This document shows, one piece after another, positions 1 through 6,838 of a stretch of 7,081 nt of DNA. Source of the stretch: Sphingomonas bacterium (GTDB taxonomy: Bacteria; Pseudomonadota; Alphaproteobacteria; Sphingomonadales; Sphingomonadaceae); contig JAJAZM010000033.1 in the NCBI GenBank assembly GCA_026785645.1, positions 1 through 7,081 on the forward strand, read 5' to 3'. The notes beneath the pieces were generated by a model, which was not told where the DNA came from, ran no database searches, and saw only the letters and a list, made by a program, of their open reading frames with translations. The first letter of the stretch is position 1. Every line of letters begins with the position of its first letter. The translations under genes and the position numbers were made by a program.

Positions 1-1515
1 CTGCGCGATAGCCGAGATCAATGCGGCCTGCGGGGCGGCCAATGCGTTGGGGCCCGCTCCGGGCGCGCCGACGAAGCCGAAGGCGTCGTTGAGGATCGTG
101 AGGATCGGCGGGATCACCAGCGAGCCGAAGATCACACCGATAATCAGCGCGACCTGCTGCTTCCACGGCGTTGCGCCGACCAATTGCCCAGTTTTCAGAT
201 CCTGGAGATTGTCGTTGGCGATGGTCGCCACCCCGAAGATGATCGCGGTGACGAACAAGGCATAGGCGACCAGGCTCTGCGAAGCGTCGACCCCGAACTC
301 GCGGCCGAAGATGGCGACGAGGATCAGCGAAATGCCGAGCACCGTCAAAATCCCGACCCCCGACACCGGGCTGTTCGACGCGCCGATCAACCCCGCCATA
401 TAGCCAGTGATCGCGGCGATGATCGCGCCCGCGACGAGGATGTAGAGCAGGCTGAGGCCGATCGTCATCAGTGGTGCGGCGACGATCGGGCCCGATTGGG
501 CGAAGGCCGATAGCAATAATCCGATCGGGATCATCGAGCCGAGGATGGTCACCCCGATAATCCCGATCGGGATGTCGCGCTCGGTCAGCGCCAAACTGTC
601 CTGGCCGCCCTTGGCCCGGGCGCGGCTTGCGGCGAGCGCCGAAGTCACGCCCTTGATGATCGGGCTGATGATCTTGAGCAGGGTCCAGATTGCGGCGACG
701 CCGATGGTACCGGCGCCGATGAAGCGCACTTTCGCACGGAAGGTGGTCGAGACCAGCGTCTCGAGATCGGCGGCGGAGGCGAGACCGGCGAGCCCGGTCT
801 GCCACGGCACCAGCACGAACCAGCTGATGATCAACCCGACGAGCATCGCAATCCCGACCGCCATGCCGACCAGATGGCCGACCCCGATCAGCGCCATCGA
901 CAGGCTGGTCGAGACGGTCGTCGCACCGCCGCCGAAGCCGAAACTGCGCGATGCCTCGGTCGCGAGAATCTTGGTCTGGGCGATCAAGGCGTAGGCGGCC
1001 GAGACGATCGAGCTCCAGAGGATCATCCGAAGCCCGATTCGATTCTCCTCCGCGCCGCCGACCCCGGCGCCGACCTTGAGCACTTCGGCGGCGGCGACCC
1101 CCTCGGGATAGGGCAGGTCGCTGCCGGTCACGAGCGCGCGGCGCAGCGGGACCGAGAACATCACCCCGAGGATTCCGCCAAGGCCGATCACCGCAACCGA
1201 CAGCCAGAAGGGGAATCCGGTCCACCAGCCGACCATGATCAGACCCGGCAGGACGAAGATGATCGCCGACAACGTCCCCGCCGCCGAGGCGATGGTCTGA
1301 ACGATGTTATTCTCCTGGATCGTCGCGTCGCGGAAGAATTTGAGGATTGCCATGGAGATCACCGCAGCGGGAATCGAGGTGGCGAACGTGATTCCCAACT
1401 TCAGCCCGAGATAGACGTTGGCGGCGGTGAACAGGACGGTGAGGATCGCGCCGATGACGATCCCGCGGAAGGTCAGTTCGGTGAGCTTGCCACCGATGTC
1501 GGGAATAGACGCCAT
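1..1515 (-). CDS. OPT family oligopeptide transporter (3' end outside window)
   Basis: Polytopic inner-membrane carrier of the OPT superfamily, whose members import oligopeptides or metal chelates, usually by proton coupling. The window holds the first 505 codons; bacterial members usually run to about 640-680 aa, so roughly the last fifth lies past the left edge. Family signatures read directly include NVYLGLKLG (33-41), QENNIVQTIASA (67-78), LPYPEGVAAAEVLK (134-147), GLIGASNSPVSGVGIL (375-390) and ANDNLQDLKTGQLVGATPWK (433-452). Long hydrophobic segments alternate with short loops, for example near 17-37, 82-98, 103-120, 163-180, 205-234, 314-338 and 345-372. The ATG at 1515 is chosen because it lies 10 bp after the preceding stop and has GAG (1525-1527) 9 nt upstream. 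It is the last visible gene of a tightly packed operon that includes an M20 peptidase, which fits peptide uptake followed by hydrolysis. The family is certain; the substrate cannot be read from sequence. Confidence 0.93.
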   Translation of the reverse strand, partial: MASIPDIGGKLTELTFRGIVIGAILTVLFTAANVYLGLKLGITFATSIPAAVISMAILKFFRDATIQENNIVQTIASAAGTLSAIIFVLPGLIMVGWWTGFPFWLSVAVIGLGGILGVMFSVPLRRALVTGSDLPYPEGVAAAEVLKVGAGVGGAEENRIGLRMILWSSIVSAAYALIAQTKILATEASRSFGFGGGATTVSTSLSMALIGVGHLVGMAVGIAMLVGLIISWFVLVPWQTGLAGLASAADLETLVSTTFRAKVRFIGAGTIGVAAIWTLLKIISPIIKGVTSALAASRARAKGGQDSLALTERDIPIGIIGVTILGSMIPIGLLLSAFAQSGPIVAAPLMTIGLSLLYILVAGAIIAAITGYMAGLIGASNSPVSGVGILTVLGISLILVAIFGREFGVDASQSLVAYALFVTAIIFGVATIANDNLQDLKTGQLVGATPWKQQVALIIGVIFGSLVIPPILTILNDAFGFVGAPGAGPNALAAPQAALISAIAQ

Positions 1516-1525
1516 GGGCGTTTTC

Positions 1526-1879
1526 TCAGAGCTTTTTGTTGCGGTTGGGCGGGGTCGGGAGCCCGTCGTCGCGGTTGAAGCGGATGGTGATGTCGTAGCG
1601 CCTGAGCAATAAGGCGCTGCCCTCGATTTGCAGCGGTTCGCGGACGAAGCTGGCTTGCTTGTAGGCGCCTTCCATCCGGGTCGAGGTTAGATAGATGATC
1701 GCGCCTTCGCTGGTCCAACTGCCCTCGGCGACTTCAGACACCGCGCCGTAATCAAGCGAGTAAGCGAATTTGCCATCGGCTTCGAGGTCGATCGCGGCGG
1801 CGACTTCCATTTGGGAAGCGGTGTAGAATCCGGACTGCGAGACGAGGTCGGCGAGGATGAGCCACAGTGCGAGCATCAT
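1526..1879 (-). CDS. Hypothetical exported 117-aa protein
   Basis: I do not recognise a named family. The protein starts with a short hydrophobic stretch, MMLALWLILADLV (1-13), that looks like a signal peptide or membrane anchor, although it lacks the usual basic N-terminus. The rest is soluble, with alternating polar and hydrophobic residues that suggest a small beta-rich domain (about 25-103) and a polar, basic tail (104-117). The sequence around 30-67, acidic and aromatic with the run FAYSLDYGAVSEVAEGSWTS, resembles the beta-strand pattern of small exported proteins seen in sphingomonads, but this is an impression only. The ATG at 1879 forms an ATGA overlap with the stop of the M20 gene, and AAGG (1889-1892) lies 9 nt upstream; a second ATG follows at once at 1876. 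An upstream in-frame ATG at 1921 would lie inside the M20 gene and is less likely. Its place between a peptidase and a transporter suggests a linked envelope role, which is inference. Confidence 0.8.
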   Translation of the reverse strand: MMLALWLILADLVSQSGFYTASQMEVAAAIDLEADGKFAYSLDYGAVSEVAEGSWTSEGAIIYLTSTRMEGAYKQASFVREPLQIEGSALLLRRYDITIRFNRDDGLPTPPNRNKKL

Positions 1880-3084
1880 ATGGAAAAGCCTTGGTTCAAG
1901 AAAGTCGTTGCGAAGGCGCAATGAAGTGCGACCCCGTGCGGCATGGCGGCTTCGTCGACCAGCATCGCGGGATTGTGCAAGGGGGCGCGGGCCAGCGGAT
2001 CGCCCTCGTCCGGCGCCACGCCGAGGAATGCCATGCAGCCGGGAATGCGTTCGAGCAGGTAGGAGAAATCCTCGCCGCCCATGCTTGGCGCGGGTGCCTC
2101 GATATAGGTATCGCCAGCAATCGCCCGAACCAGCGCGACCGCACGCGGATCGTTGATCGTCGCCGGATAGCCAGGATCGATCGCGACCTCGGCCGTGCAG
2201 CCGTGGGCCAGCGCGACATGGGTGCAGATCCGCTCGAACGCAGCGCGGCCTCGGGCGCGGCCAGCGGAGGACAAGGTGCGCAAGGTGCCGAGCAACTCGA
2301 CCTCGCCGGGCAGGACATTGTGGGTCGTGCCCGCGCTCACCTTGGTGATCGACAGGACAATCGGGTCGGTCGTCACCGGGGTGCGGCGCGCGACCTCCGA
2401 CTGGAGCGCGAGGATGATTTCGGCCGCGACGGGCACCGGATCGAGCGCGTCATGGGGCATTGCGGCATGCCCACCCTTGCCGATGATCCGCGCGCGCAGG
2501 GTGTCGGTCGAGGCCAGCATCGCCCCGGCGCGGCAGGCAACCGCGCCGCCGGGCAGATTGGGCCAGATATGGAGCGCGAACGCAGCGTCGGGCGCGGGAT
2601 CGTCTAGCAGGCCCTCGGCGATCATTTCGCGCGCGCCGTGATGCCCCTCCTCCCCCGGCTGGAACATAAACAATATTCGCCCGGCGAAGCTGTCGCGGCG
2701 GGCGCACAGGATGCGGGCGGCGGCGGCAAGCATCGCCGAATGGCTGTCGTGGCCACAGGCGTGCATCGTGCCATCGGTGGTGCTGGCGAAGTTGAGCCCG
2801 GTTGCCTCGCGGATCGGAAGCGCATCCATGTCGCCGCGCAGCAAGACCGTCCGCGATGGGTCGCCGGGGCCGGTGCCGTTGAGCAAGGCGACGAAACCGC
2901 TGGTGCGTCCGCTATCGCGGATCGCCAGCGGCAGCCCGGCCAGCGCCGCCTGCAGCTTGTCGCGGGTGCGCGGGCAATCGAGACCGAGCTCGGGATCCGC
3001 GTGGATCGAGCGGCGAAGCGCGATGGTCGATGGTTGCTCGCTTTGGGCCGCGTCGCTCCACGATCCGAGCAAATCGAGGCTCAT
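1876..3084 (-). CDS. M20 family metallo-amidohydrolase/peptidase (M20D-like)
   Basis: A 402-aa enzyme of the aminoacylase / hippurate hydrolase / IAA-amino acid hydrolase group, which cleaves the amide bond of N-acyl amino acids or small peptides using a two-metal centre. The expected ligands are present: Cys110 and His112 in HACGHD, Glu145-Glu146 in FQPGEEG (general base plus ligand), His172 in LHIWP and His370 in LHNPAM. GDMDALPI (84-91), GKGGHAAMPH (202-211, start of the dimerisation domain) and SMGGEDFSYLL (334-344) also match. Length is normal for the family. No signal peptide is visible, so it should be cytoplasmic. The reading frame stays open upstream to 3432, but the ATG at 3084 is preferred: it makes an ATGA overlap with the preceding stop, has GGAG (3095-3098) upstream, and the first 116 codons beyond it give an Arg-rich sequence that is only the shadow of the neighbouring gene. 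After His370 the usual aromatic position is replaced by Ala-Met. The exact substrate is unknown. Confidence 0.94.
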   Translation of the reverse strand: MSLDLLGSWSDAAQSEQPSTIALRRSIHADPELGLDCPRTRDKLQAALAGLPLAIRDSGRTSGFVALLNGTGPGDPSRTVLLRGDMDALPIREATGLNFASTTDGTMHACGHDSHSAMLAAAARILCARRDSFAGRILFMFQPGEEGHHGAREMIAEGLLDDPAPDAAFALHIWPNLPGGAVACRAGAMLASTDTLRARIIGKGGHAAMPHDALDPVPVAAEIILALQSEVARRTPVTTDPIVLSITKVSAGTTHNVLPGEVELLGTLRTLSSAGRARGRAAFERICTHVALAHGCTAEVAIDPGYPATINDPRAVALVRAIAGDTYIEAPAPSMGGEDFSYLLERIPGCMAFLGVAPDEGDPLARAPLHNPAMLVDEAAMPHGVALHCAFATTFLNQGFSI

Positions 3085-3473
3085 TCGATATGGACTCCGG
3101 CGGGCACCGGGCTGGAGTGGCGGCGGATGACTTGCCAGCCGTTGTCGCCCTTGACCCAGACGTCGGTCAGCAACACCCGCTCGTCGATGGTGTGACCCAT
3201 GAACCGCAATTTCCACTGCGCATCGACGGTGGCGACGATGGTCCGGTCGAGCCTGAGCGAATCGGTCACCCTGACTTCGAGGCTGGCGATGTCCATTTTC
3301 TTGAGCGCATCGAGCCAGTCGGCGAGCCCGACCGCGACGGTCCCGGTCGAACGAATCCCGACCAGCTTGAACTGCGGATGGATCAGGCCGCGCAGCGCGG
3401 CTTCGTCCTTGGCGAACAAAGCGTCGCGCCACTGGCGTTCAAGGTCGGTAACGTCGGCGGTGTCAGCGGCCAC
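3081..3473 (-). CDS. NTF2-like / SnoaL-fold protein (DUF4440-type)
   Basis: A 130-aa protein whose layout fits the NTF2-like superfamily: an N-terminal helix (LERQWRDALFAKDEAAL, about 11-27), then LIHPQFKLVG (30-39), a helix with WLDALKK (53-59), and C-terminal beta-strands including ATVDAQWKLRF (81-91), LLTDVWVKGDNGWQVIRRHS (101-120). The last run, with Asp-x-Trp followed by Gly-Trp-x-Val, is typical of the DUF4440/SnoaL group. Such folds act as small enzymes, ligand-binding proteins or scaffolds, so the fold does not give a function. No signal peptide is seen. The start is a GTG at 3473, which overlaps the end of the ATPase gene by 11 bp and has a G6 run (3481-3486) 7 nt upstream; there is no ATG near the N-terminus. 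Its TGA overlaps the ATG of the M20 gene, so translation is probably coupled at both ends. Confidence 0.85.
   Translation of the reverse strand: MAADTADVTDLERQWRDALFAKDEAALRGLIHPQFKLVGIRSTGTVAVGLADWLDALKKMDIASLEVRVTDSLRLDRTIVATVDAQWKLRFMGHTIDERVLLTDVWVKGDNGWQVIRRHSSPVPAGVHIE
3085..3098 (-). promoter_or_regulatory. Ribosome binding site deciding the M20 start
   Basis: GGAG at 3095-3098 (minus sense) lies 10 nt before the ATG at 3084, inside the end of the NTF2-like gene. With the ATGA start/stop overlap it supports the 402-aa product over the longer open frame that reaches 3432. Confidence 0.55.
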
Positions 3474-5100
3474 GCAATAGCCCCCCGAAGATCCCGCGCA
3501 GCAATTGGGTGCCGATCTGGCGCCCGACCGACGAGGCGATCGAACGGCCCGCCGACTGCATCATCTTGTCGGCCATCGACGGCTTGGCGGCTTCCTTGGC
3601 AGCGCGGGCGGCTTCGCGCTCGACTTCCTTCTGGTGACGCTCCTCCTCACGCATCTGCGCCACGTGGAGTTTCTCGTCGGCGGCCTTAAGTCGCGCCGCA
3701 TCCCTGGCGGCGATGGCGTCAACCCGCGCCTGCTGGGCGGCGGCTTTCTCCGCCTCGCTTTGGGCCTTGATCGACGCTGCGGCAGCGGCGGCCTCGTCGC
3801 CCTTGGCCTTGAGAATCTCCTCGGCGCTATCGCGGTCGAGCAACGTGTCATATTTATTGCCGATGACGTCGGTGGTGATCATGATCGCCCGTTCCTGCGC
3901 GGTCAGCGGCCCGACCCGCGACGCGGGCGGCTTGATCAATGTGCGCTCGACCGGCGACGGCGAGCCATCGGGCAGCAGCAGCGACACCAAAGCCTCGCCG
4001 ATCTTCAATTCGGTAATCGCGCTCGGAACGTCGATCTTGGGGTTGGGGCGGAACGTATCGGCCGCCGATTTGACCGCCGCCTGGTCGCGCGGGGTGAAGG
4101 CGTTGAGCTTGTGCTGGACGCGATTGCCGAGCTGGCCGGCGACCTTGTCGGGAATGTCGATCGGGTTCTGGGTGATGAAATAGACGCCGACGCCCTTGGA
4201 GCGGACCAATCGAACGACCTGTTCGACTTTCTCGAGCAAGGCCGGGGGCGCGTCCTCAAACAGCAAATGGGCTTCGTCGAAGAAGAAAGCGAGCTTGGGC
4301 TTGTCGATGTCGCCGACCTCGGGAAGCAGCTCGAATAGCTCCGACAGCAGCCACAACAGGAAGGTCGAATAGAGCCGCGGGCTGGCCATCAACCGATCGG
4401 CGGCGAGGATGTTGACAATGCCCTTGCCGCTCTCGTCGAGCTTGAGGAGATCCTCGAGATCGAGCGCGGGCTCGCCGAAGAAATGATCGCCACCCTGGGC
4501 GCGAAGCTGGAGCAACGAGCGCTGGATCGCGCCCACCGAGGGCTTGGAGATGTTGCCATATTCTAGCGTCAGTTCGTCGGCGCGCTCGCCGCAATGGACC
4601 ATCATCGCCTGGAGGTCGTCGAGGTCGAGGAGCATCAGCCCCTCCTTGTCGGCGACATGGAAGGCGATGTTGACGACGCCTTCCTGGACTTCGTTGAGGT
4701 TGAGCAACCGGGCGAGCAGCAGCGGCCCCATCTCGCTGACCGTGGTGCGGATCGGATGGCCCTGTTCGCCGAACAAATCCCAGAATTGCACCGGGCTCGC
4801 CGCATAGCTCCAGTCGGTCATCCCAATTTCGGCGGCGCGCGCCTTGAACGGCTCATGCACCCGTGCGGTCGGATCGCCCGGCATGGCAAGGCCGGCAAGG
4901 TCGCCCTTCACATCGGCGACGAAGGTCGGAACCCCGACGTTCGACAGCCCTTCGACGATGCCCTGCAACGTGACGGTCTTGCCGGTACCGGTCGCCCCCG
5001 CGATCAGCCCGTGACGATTGGCGCGCTTCAATTCGAGCGTTTGCGGATTGGCCCCGCCCGAACCCGCGCCGATGAAGATATTGGTCGACTGATCGGCCAT
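3463..5100 (-). CDS. HerA-like P-loop ATPase, YjgR/DUF853 family
   Basis: A 545-aa ATPase of the FtsK/HerA superfamily, matching the widely conserved but poorly understood YjgR (DUF853) family. Walker A is GATGTGKT (35-42) and Walker B is LAFFFDEAH (270-278), with the acidic pair Asp275-Glu276. VGVYFITQNPIDIP (304-317) carries the sensor-like Gln, and QHKLNAFTPRDQAAVKSAAD (329-348) and TFRPNP (349-354) are strong family signatures. After the ATPase core (about 1-415) comes an Ala/Lys/Glu/Arg-rich region (about 424-506) predicted by eye to form a coiled coil, then a conserved-looking Gly/Ser/Arg tail ending in LLRGIFGGLLRGR. The N-terminus MADQSTNIFIGAG matches the usual start; GGGG (5108-5111) lies 7 nt upstream of the ATG. 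No membrane segment or signal peptide is visible, so it is probably cytoplasmic. It leads a five-gene operon and its 3' end overlaps the next gene by 11 bp. The molecular role (DNA translocation or other) is not established for this family. Confidence 0.94.
   Translation of the reverse strand: MADQSTNIFIGAGSGGANPQTLELKRANRHGLIAGATGTGKTVTLQGIVEGLSNVGVPTFVADVKGDLAGLAMPGDPTARVHEPFKARAAEIGMTDWSYAASPVQFWDLFGEQGHPIRTTVSEMGPLLLARLLNLNEVQEGVVNIAFHVADKEGLMLLDLDDLQAMMVHCGERADELTLEYGNISKPSVGAIQRSLLQLRAQGGDHFFGEPALDLEDLLKLDESGKGIVNILAADRLMASPRLYSTFLLWLLSELFELLPEVGDIDKPKLAFFFDEAHLLFEDAPPALLEKVEQVVRLVRSKGVGVYFITQNPIDIPDKVAGQLGNRVQHKLNAFTPRDQAAVKSAADTFRPNPKIDVPSAITELKIGEALVSLLLPDGSPSPVERTLIKPPASRVGPLTAQERAIMITTDVIGNKYDTLLDRDSAEEILKAKGDEAAAAAASIKAQSEAEKAAAQQARVDAIAARDAARLKAADEKLHVAQMREEERHQKEVEREAARAAKEAAKPSMADKMMQSAGRSIASSVGRQIGTQLLRGIFGGLLRGR
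3474..3486 (-). promoter_or_regulatory. Ribosome binding site deciding the GTG start of the NTF2-like gene
   Basis: On the minus strand a run of six G (3481-3486) lies 7 nt before the GTG at 3473, inside the last codons of the ATPase gene. No ATG exists near this point in the frame, so this site together with the 11-bp gene overlap supports GTG as the start. Confidence 0.55.
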
Positions 5101-5178
5101 GCATGCGCCCCTTGTCCGGCTAGGGAGTCAGCCTAGTCCGAACAAGCGAGCGCGGGCAAGCAGTTAGGGTCTGATCCC
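5101..5178 (-). promoter_or_regulatory. Intergenic spacer degP / ATPase gene, possible promoter for the five-gene operon
   Basis: This 78-bp spacer is the only non-coding gap upstream of the five overlapping genes, so if they have their own promoter close by it should be here or inside the 3' part of degP. No convincing -35/-10 pair is visible; TTGCCC near 5155-5160 is a possible -35, but nothing close to a good -10 follows at the right spacing. A weak AGGG/CCCT stem (5166-5179) sits beside the degP stop, and the strong hairpin follows. Read-through from degP is an equally good explanation. Confidence 0.3.
5111..5146. repeat. Strong 36-bp inverted repeat (hairpin) between degP and the ATPase gene
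   Basis: Read on the minus strand, the arm CTTGTTCGGACTAGG can pair with CCTAGCCGGACAAG across a 7-nt loop (CTGACTC). This gives 14 pairs, one of them G-U, with a single bulged A. The plus-strand version has one C-A mismatch instead of the wobble, so the fold is slightly better in the direction of transcription. It lies 32 bp after the degP stop and 10 bp before the ATPase start codon. No T-run follows it on the minus strand (the next bases are GGGGCGCATGC), so it is not a classical intrinsic terminator. It could stabilise the degP 3' end, pause polymerase, or influence the ribosome site of the ATPase gene. Confidence 0.75.
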
Positions 5179-6759
5179 TTAGTTGGCGCCGATGTCGATG
5201 CCGACGAACGCCTCGGGGGTCGCGCCGCTCTTGACCAGCAGCAGGACACTGCGCCGGTTGGCGCGGCGGGCGGCAGCGACCGCAGCTGCGACCTCGGCTG
5301 GCGAGGTTACCGCAACCTGGTTGACCGACATGATCAGGAAACCCGGACGAATGCCCTTTTCGGCAGCGTCGCTGGCCGGATCGACCGCGCTGATCACCAC
5401 CCCGCGAATGGTCGCCGGCAAATTCGAGCGGCGCGCAATTTCGGGGGTCAGCGGGACGAGAGTCAGACCGACCGTCTGGACCCCGGCCCCGGGCGGAGTC
5501 ACCGCGCGATTGGGGGCACCATCATTATCGCCCCCGGCCTGGAGCGCGAGCTGCTCCTCGGTCGGGCGCTGGCCGACGATCACGGTGACCGTCTGGCGAC
5601 GGCCGCCGCGGATGATAACGACCGGGACTCGCGAACCGACGGTGGAGTTGGCGATCAGGAACGACACGGTTTCGTCCGGCGTGACCATCTCTCCTCCGAC
5701 CCGCAGGATGACGTCGCCCTGCTGCAGCCCGGCGCGCGCCGCGGCCTGGCCGGGGACGACCGCGCGAACCAGCTCGCCCTGATCCTTGGGCAGGCCGAGC
5801 GAGGCCGCGATATTCTCGTCGAGCGGCTGCAGGCTGACCCCGAGATAGCCGCGCTGCGGACGCTGGCCGCGGCGCAGCGAATCGATCACCGGCTTGGCCA
5901 GCTCGGCCGGAATGGCGAGGCCGATCCCGACATTGGCACCGGTCGGCGAAATCAGCGCCGAATTGATGCCGATGACATTGCCGTTGAGGTCGAACATCGG
6001 GCCACCAGAATTGCCCATGTTGATGCTGGCATCGGTCTGGATGTAGCGATCGTAAGCGCCGACCCCGGTAATCCCGCGATGGAGCGCCGAGATGATCCCG
6101 GCGGTGACGGTGCCGCCAAGCCCGTAGGGATTGCCGATCGCAAGCACCCAGTCGCCGACCCGGACCCGCGACGAATCGCCGAAGTTGACGAATGGCAGAT
6201 CGTTCGCTTCGATCTTGAGCAAGGCCAGATCCGACGCAGTGTCGCGGCCGATGATCCGCGCCGAATATTCCTTGCGGTTGGACAGGATGACGGTGACGCT
6301 GTCGACCGTTCCGGTGCCGCTCGCGCTCTGGATCAGATGGTTGTTGGTAACGACATAGCCATCGGCCGAAATGATGAAGCCCGAGCCCAATGAGCCGGCT
6401 TCACGCGTGCGTGGAGTGGGTCCGCCGGGCGCGCCGGGGCCGCCAGGGCCAGCCTGCGGGCCCTGTTGGCCTTGTGGCGACTGGCCGCCGAAGCGCCGGA
6501 AGAATTCCTCGAACGGATCGGCCTGGGCGCGCACCGGAATGCGCTGCTTGGTCGAAATATTGACCACCGCCGGCTGGAGCCGGGCGGACAGATCGGCAAA
6601 CGACATTGGTGCGCCGCGCGGGGCAAGAGCAGTCGGCGCATTTTGCGCGACCTGTGCCCCGGCCTGTCCGGTGGCAATCGAGAATGCGGTCCCCCCAAGC
6701 AGCAAGGCGGTGGCTACTCCATAGGCGTAACGCACGGGGCTCTTCTCCTTCGAAACCAT
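5179..6759 (-). CDS. degP: DegP/HtrA-type periplasmic serine protease (Do family)
   Basis: A 526-aa periplasmic protease/chaperone that degrades or refolds damaged envelope proteins. Order of parts: Sec signal peptide (basic MVSKEKSPVR, hydrophobic 11-30, likely cleavage after AGA at 35); a short N-terminal segment; trypsin-like domain with catalytic His141 (TNNHLI), Asp177 (SDLALLKI) and Ser251 (MGNSGGPMFD); PDZ1 about 300-397, beginning with the carboxylate-binding RGYLGVSLQ; and PDZ2 about 428-520. All three catalytic residues are present, so it should be active. Residues 91-117 form a Gly/Pro/Gln-rich linker at the place of the LA loop. Ser251 is preceded by INMGN rather than the usual INPGN, and NNHLI replaces NNHVI; both are mild changes. 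Length is slightly above E. coli DegP (about 475 aa), mainly from the linker and the inter-PDZ segment. The ATG at 6759 is the only one fitting the signal peptide; GAG at 6766-6768 may be the ribosome site. It follows hflC at 79 bp, a common arrangement in alphaproteobacteria. Confidence 0.96.
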   Translation of the reverse strand: MVSKEKSPVRYAYGVATALLLGGTAFSIATGQAGAQVAQNAPTALAPRGAPMSFADLSARLQPAVVNISTKQRIPVRAQADPFEEFFRRFGGQSPQGQQGPQAGPGGPGAPGGPTPRTREAGSLGSGFIISADGYVVTNNHLIQSASGTGTVDSVTVILSNRKEYSARIIGRDTASDLALLKIEANDLPFVNFGDSSRVRVGDWVLAIGNPYGLGGTVTAGIISALHRGITGVGAYDRYIQTDASINMGNSGGPMFDLNGNVIGINSALISPTGANVGIGLAIPAELAKPVIDSLRRGQRPQRGYLGVSLQPLDENIAASLGLPKDQGELVRAVVPGQAAARAGLQQGDVILRVGGEMVTPDETVSFLIANSTVGSRVPVVIIRGGRRQTVTVIVGQRPTEEQLALQAGGDNDGAPNRAVTPPGAGVQTVGLTLVPLTPEIARRSNLPATIRGVVISAVDPASDAAEKGIRPGFLIMSVNQVAVTSPAEVAAAVAAARRANRRSVLLLVKSGATPEAFVGIDIGAN

Positions 6760-6838
6760 AAAATTCTCGCTCGCTAGCTGACGTTGATGGGACGACGGTA
6801 GGTCGAGCGCATGAACGCGATTTGAACAATAAGGTGCC
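6760..6838 (-). promoter_or_regulatory. hflC-degP spacer with 11-bp-spaced direct repeat
   Basis: A 79-bp gap between hflC and degP. On the plus strand TGAAC occurs at 6812-6816 and again at 6823-6827, exactly 11 bp apart, about one helical turn; on the transcribed sense this is GTTCA-N6-GTTCA, roughly 50-65 bp before the degP start. Tandem repeats with this spacing are a usual layout for OmpR-type response regulators, and degP genes are often stress-induced, but the repeat is short and could be chance. No clear -35/-10 promoter was found. Confidence 0.25.

Noticed and set aside
874..1578. Long plus-strand open frame of 234 codons opposite the OPT gene
   Set aside because: Rich in Arg, Asp, Gly and His with no domain logic, and exactly antisense to an unmistakable OPT transporter. 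High third-position GC makes such shadow frames common.
1867..2607. Plus-strand open frame of 246 codons opposite the M20 gene
   Set aside because: Composition is Arg/Gly/Asp-rich and low in structure, and it is antisense to conserved M20 motifs.
3085..3432. N-terminal extension of the M20 protein by 116 residues
   Set aside because: The extra residues are Arg-rich shadow sequence of the NTF2-like gene; the ATGA overlap and GGAG site favour the start at 3084.
3505..4338. Plus-strand open frame of 277 codons opposite the ATPase gene
   Set aside because: It mirrors the Walker B region and coiled coil of the ATPase in antisense and has no family resemblance of its own.
3463..5100. HerA-like ATPase as part of an anti-phage system
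   Set aside because: HerA-type ATPases do occur in defence pairs with SIR2 or nuclease partners, but this protein matches the widespread YjgR/DUF853 group and no nuclease, SIR2 or toxin-like gene lies next to it.
5111..5146. Classical rho-independent terminator for degP
   Set aside because: The stem is strong, but the following minus-strand bases are G/C-rich with no T-run, so I list it as an inverted repeat of unknown role.
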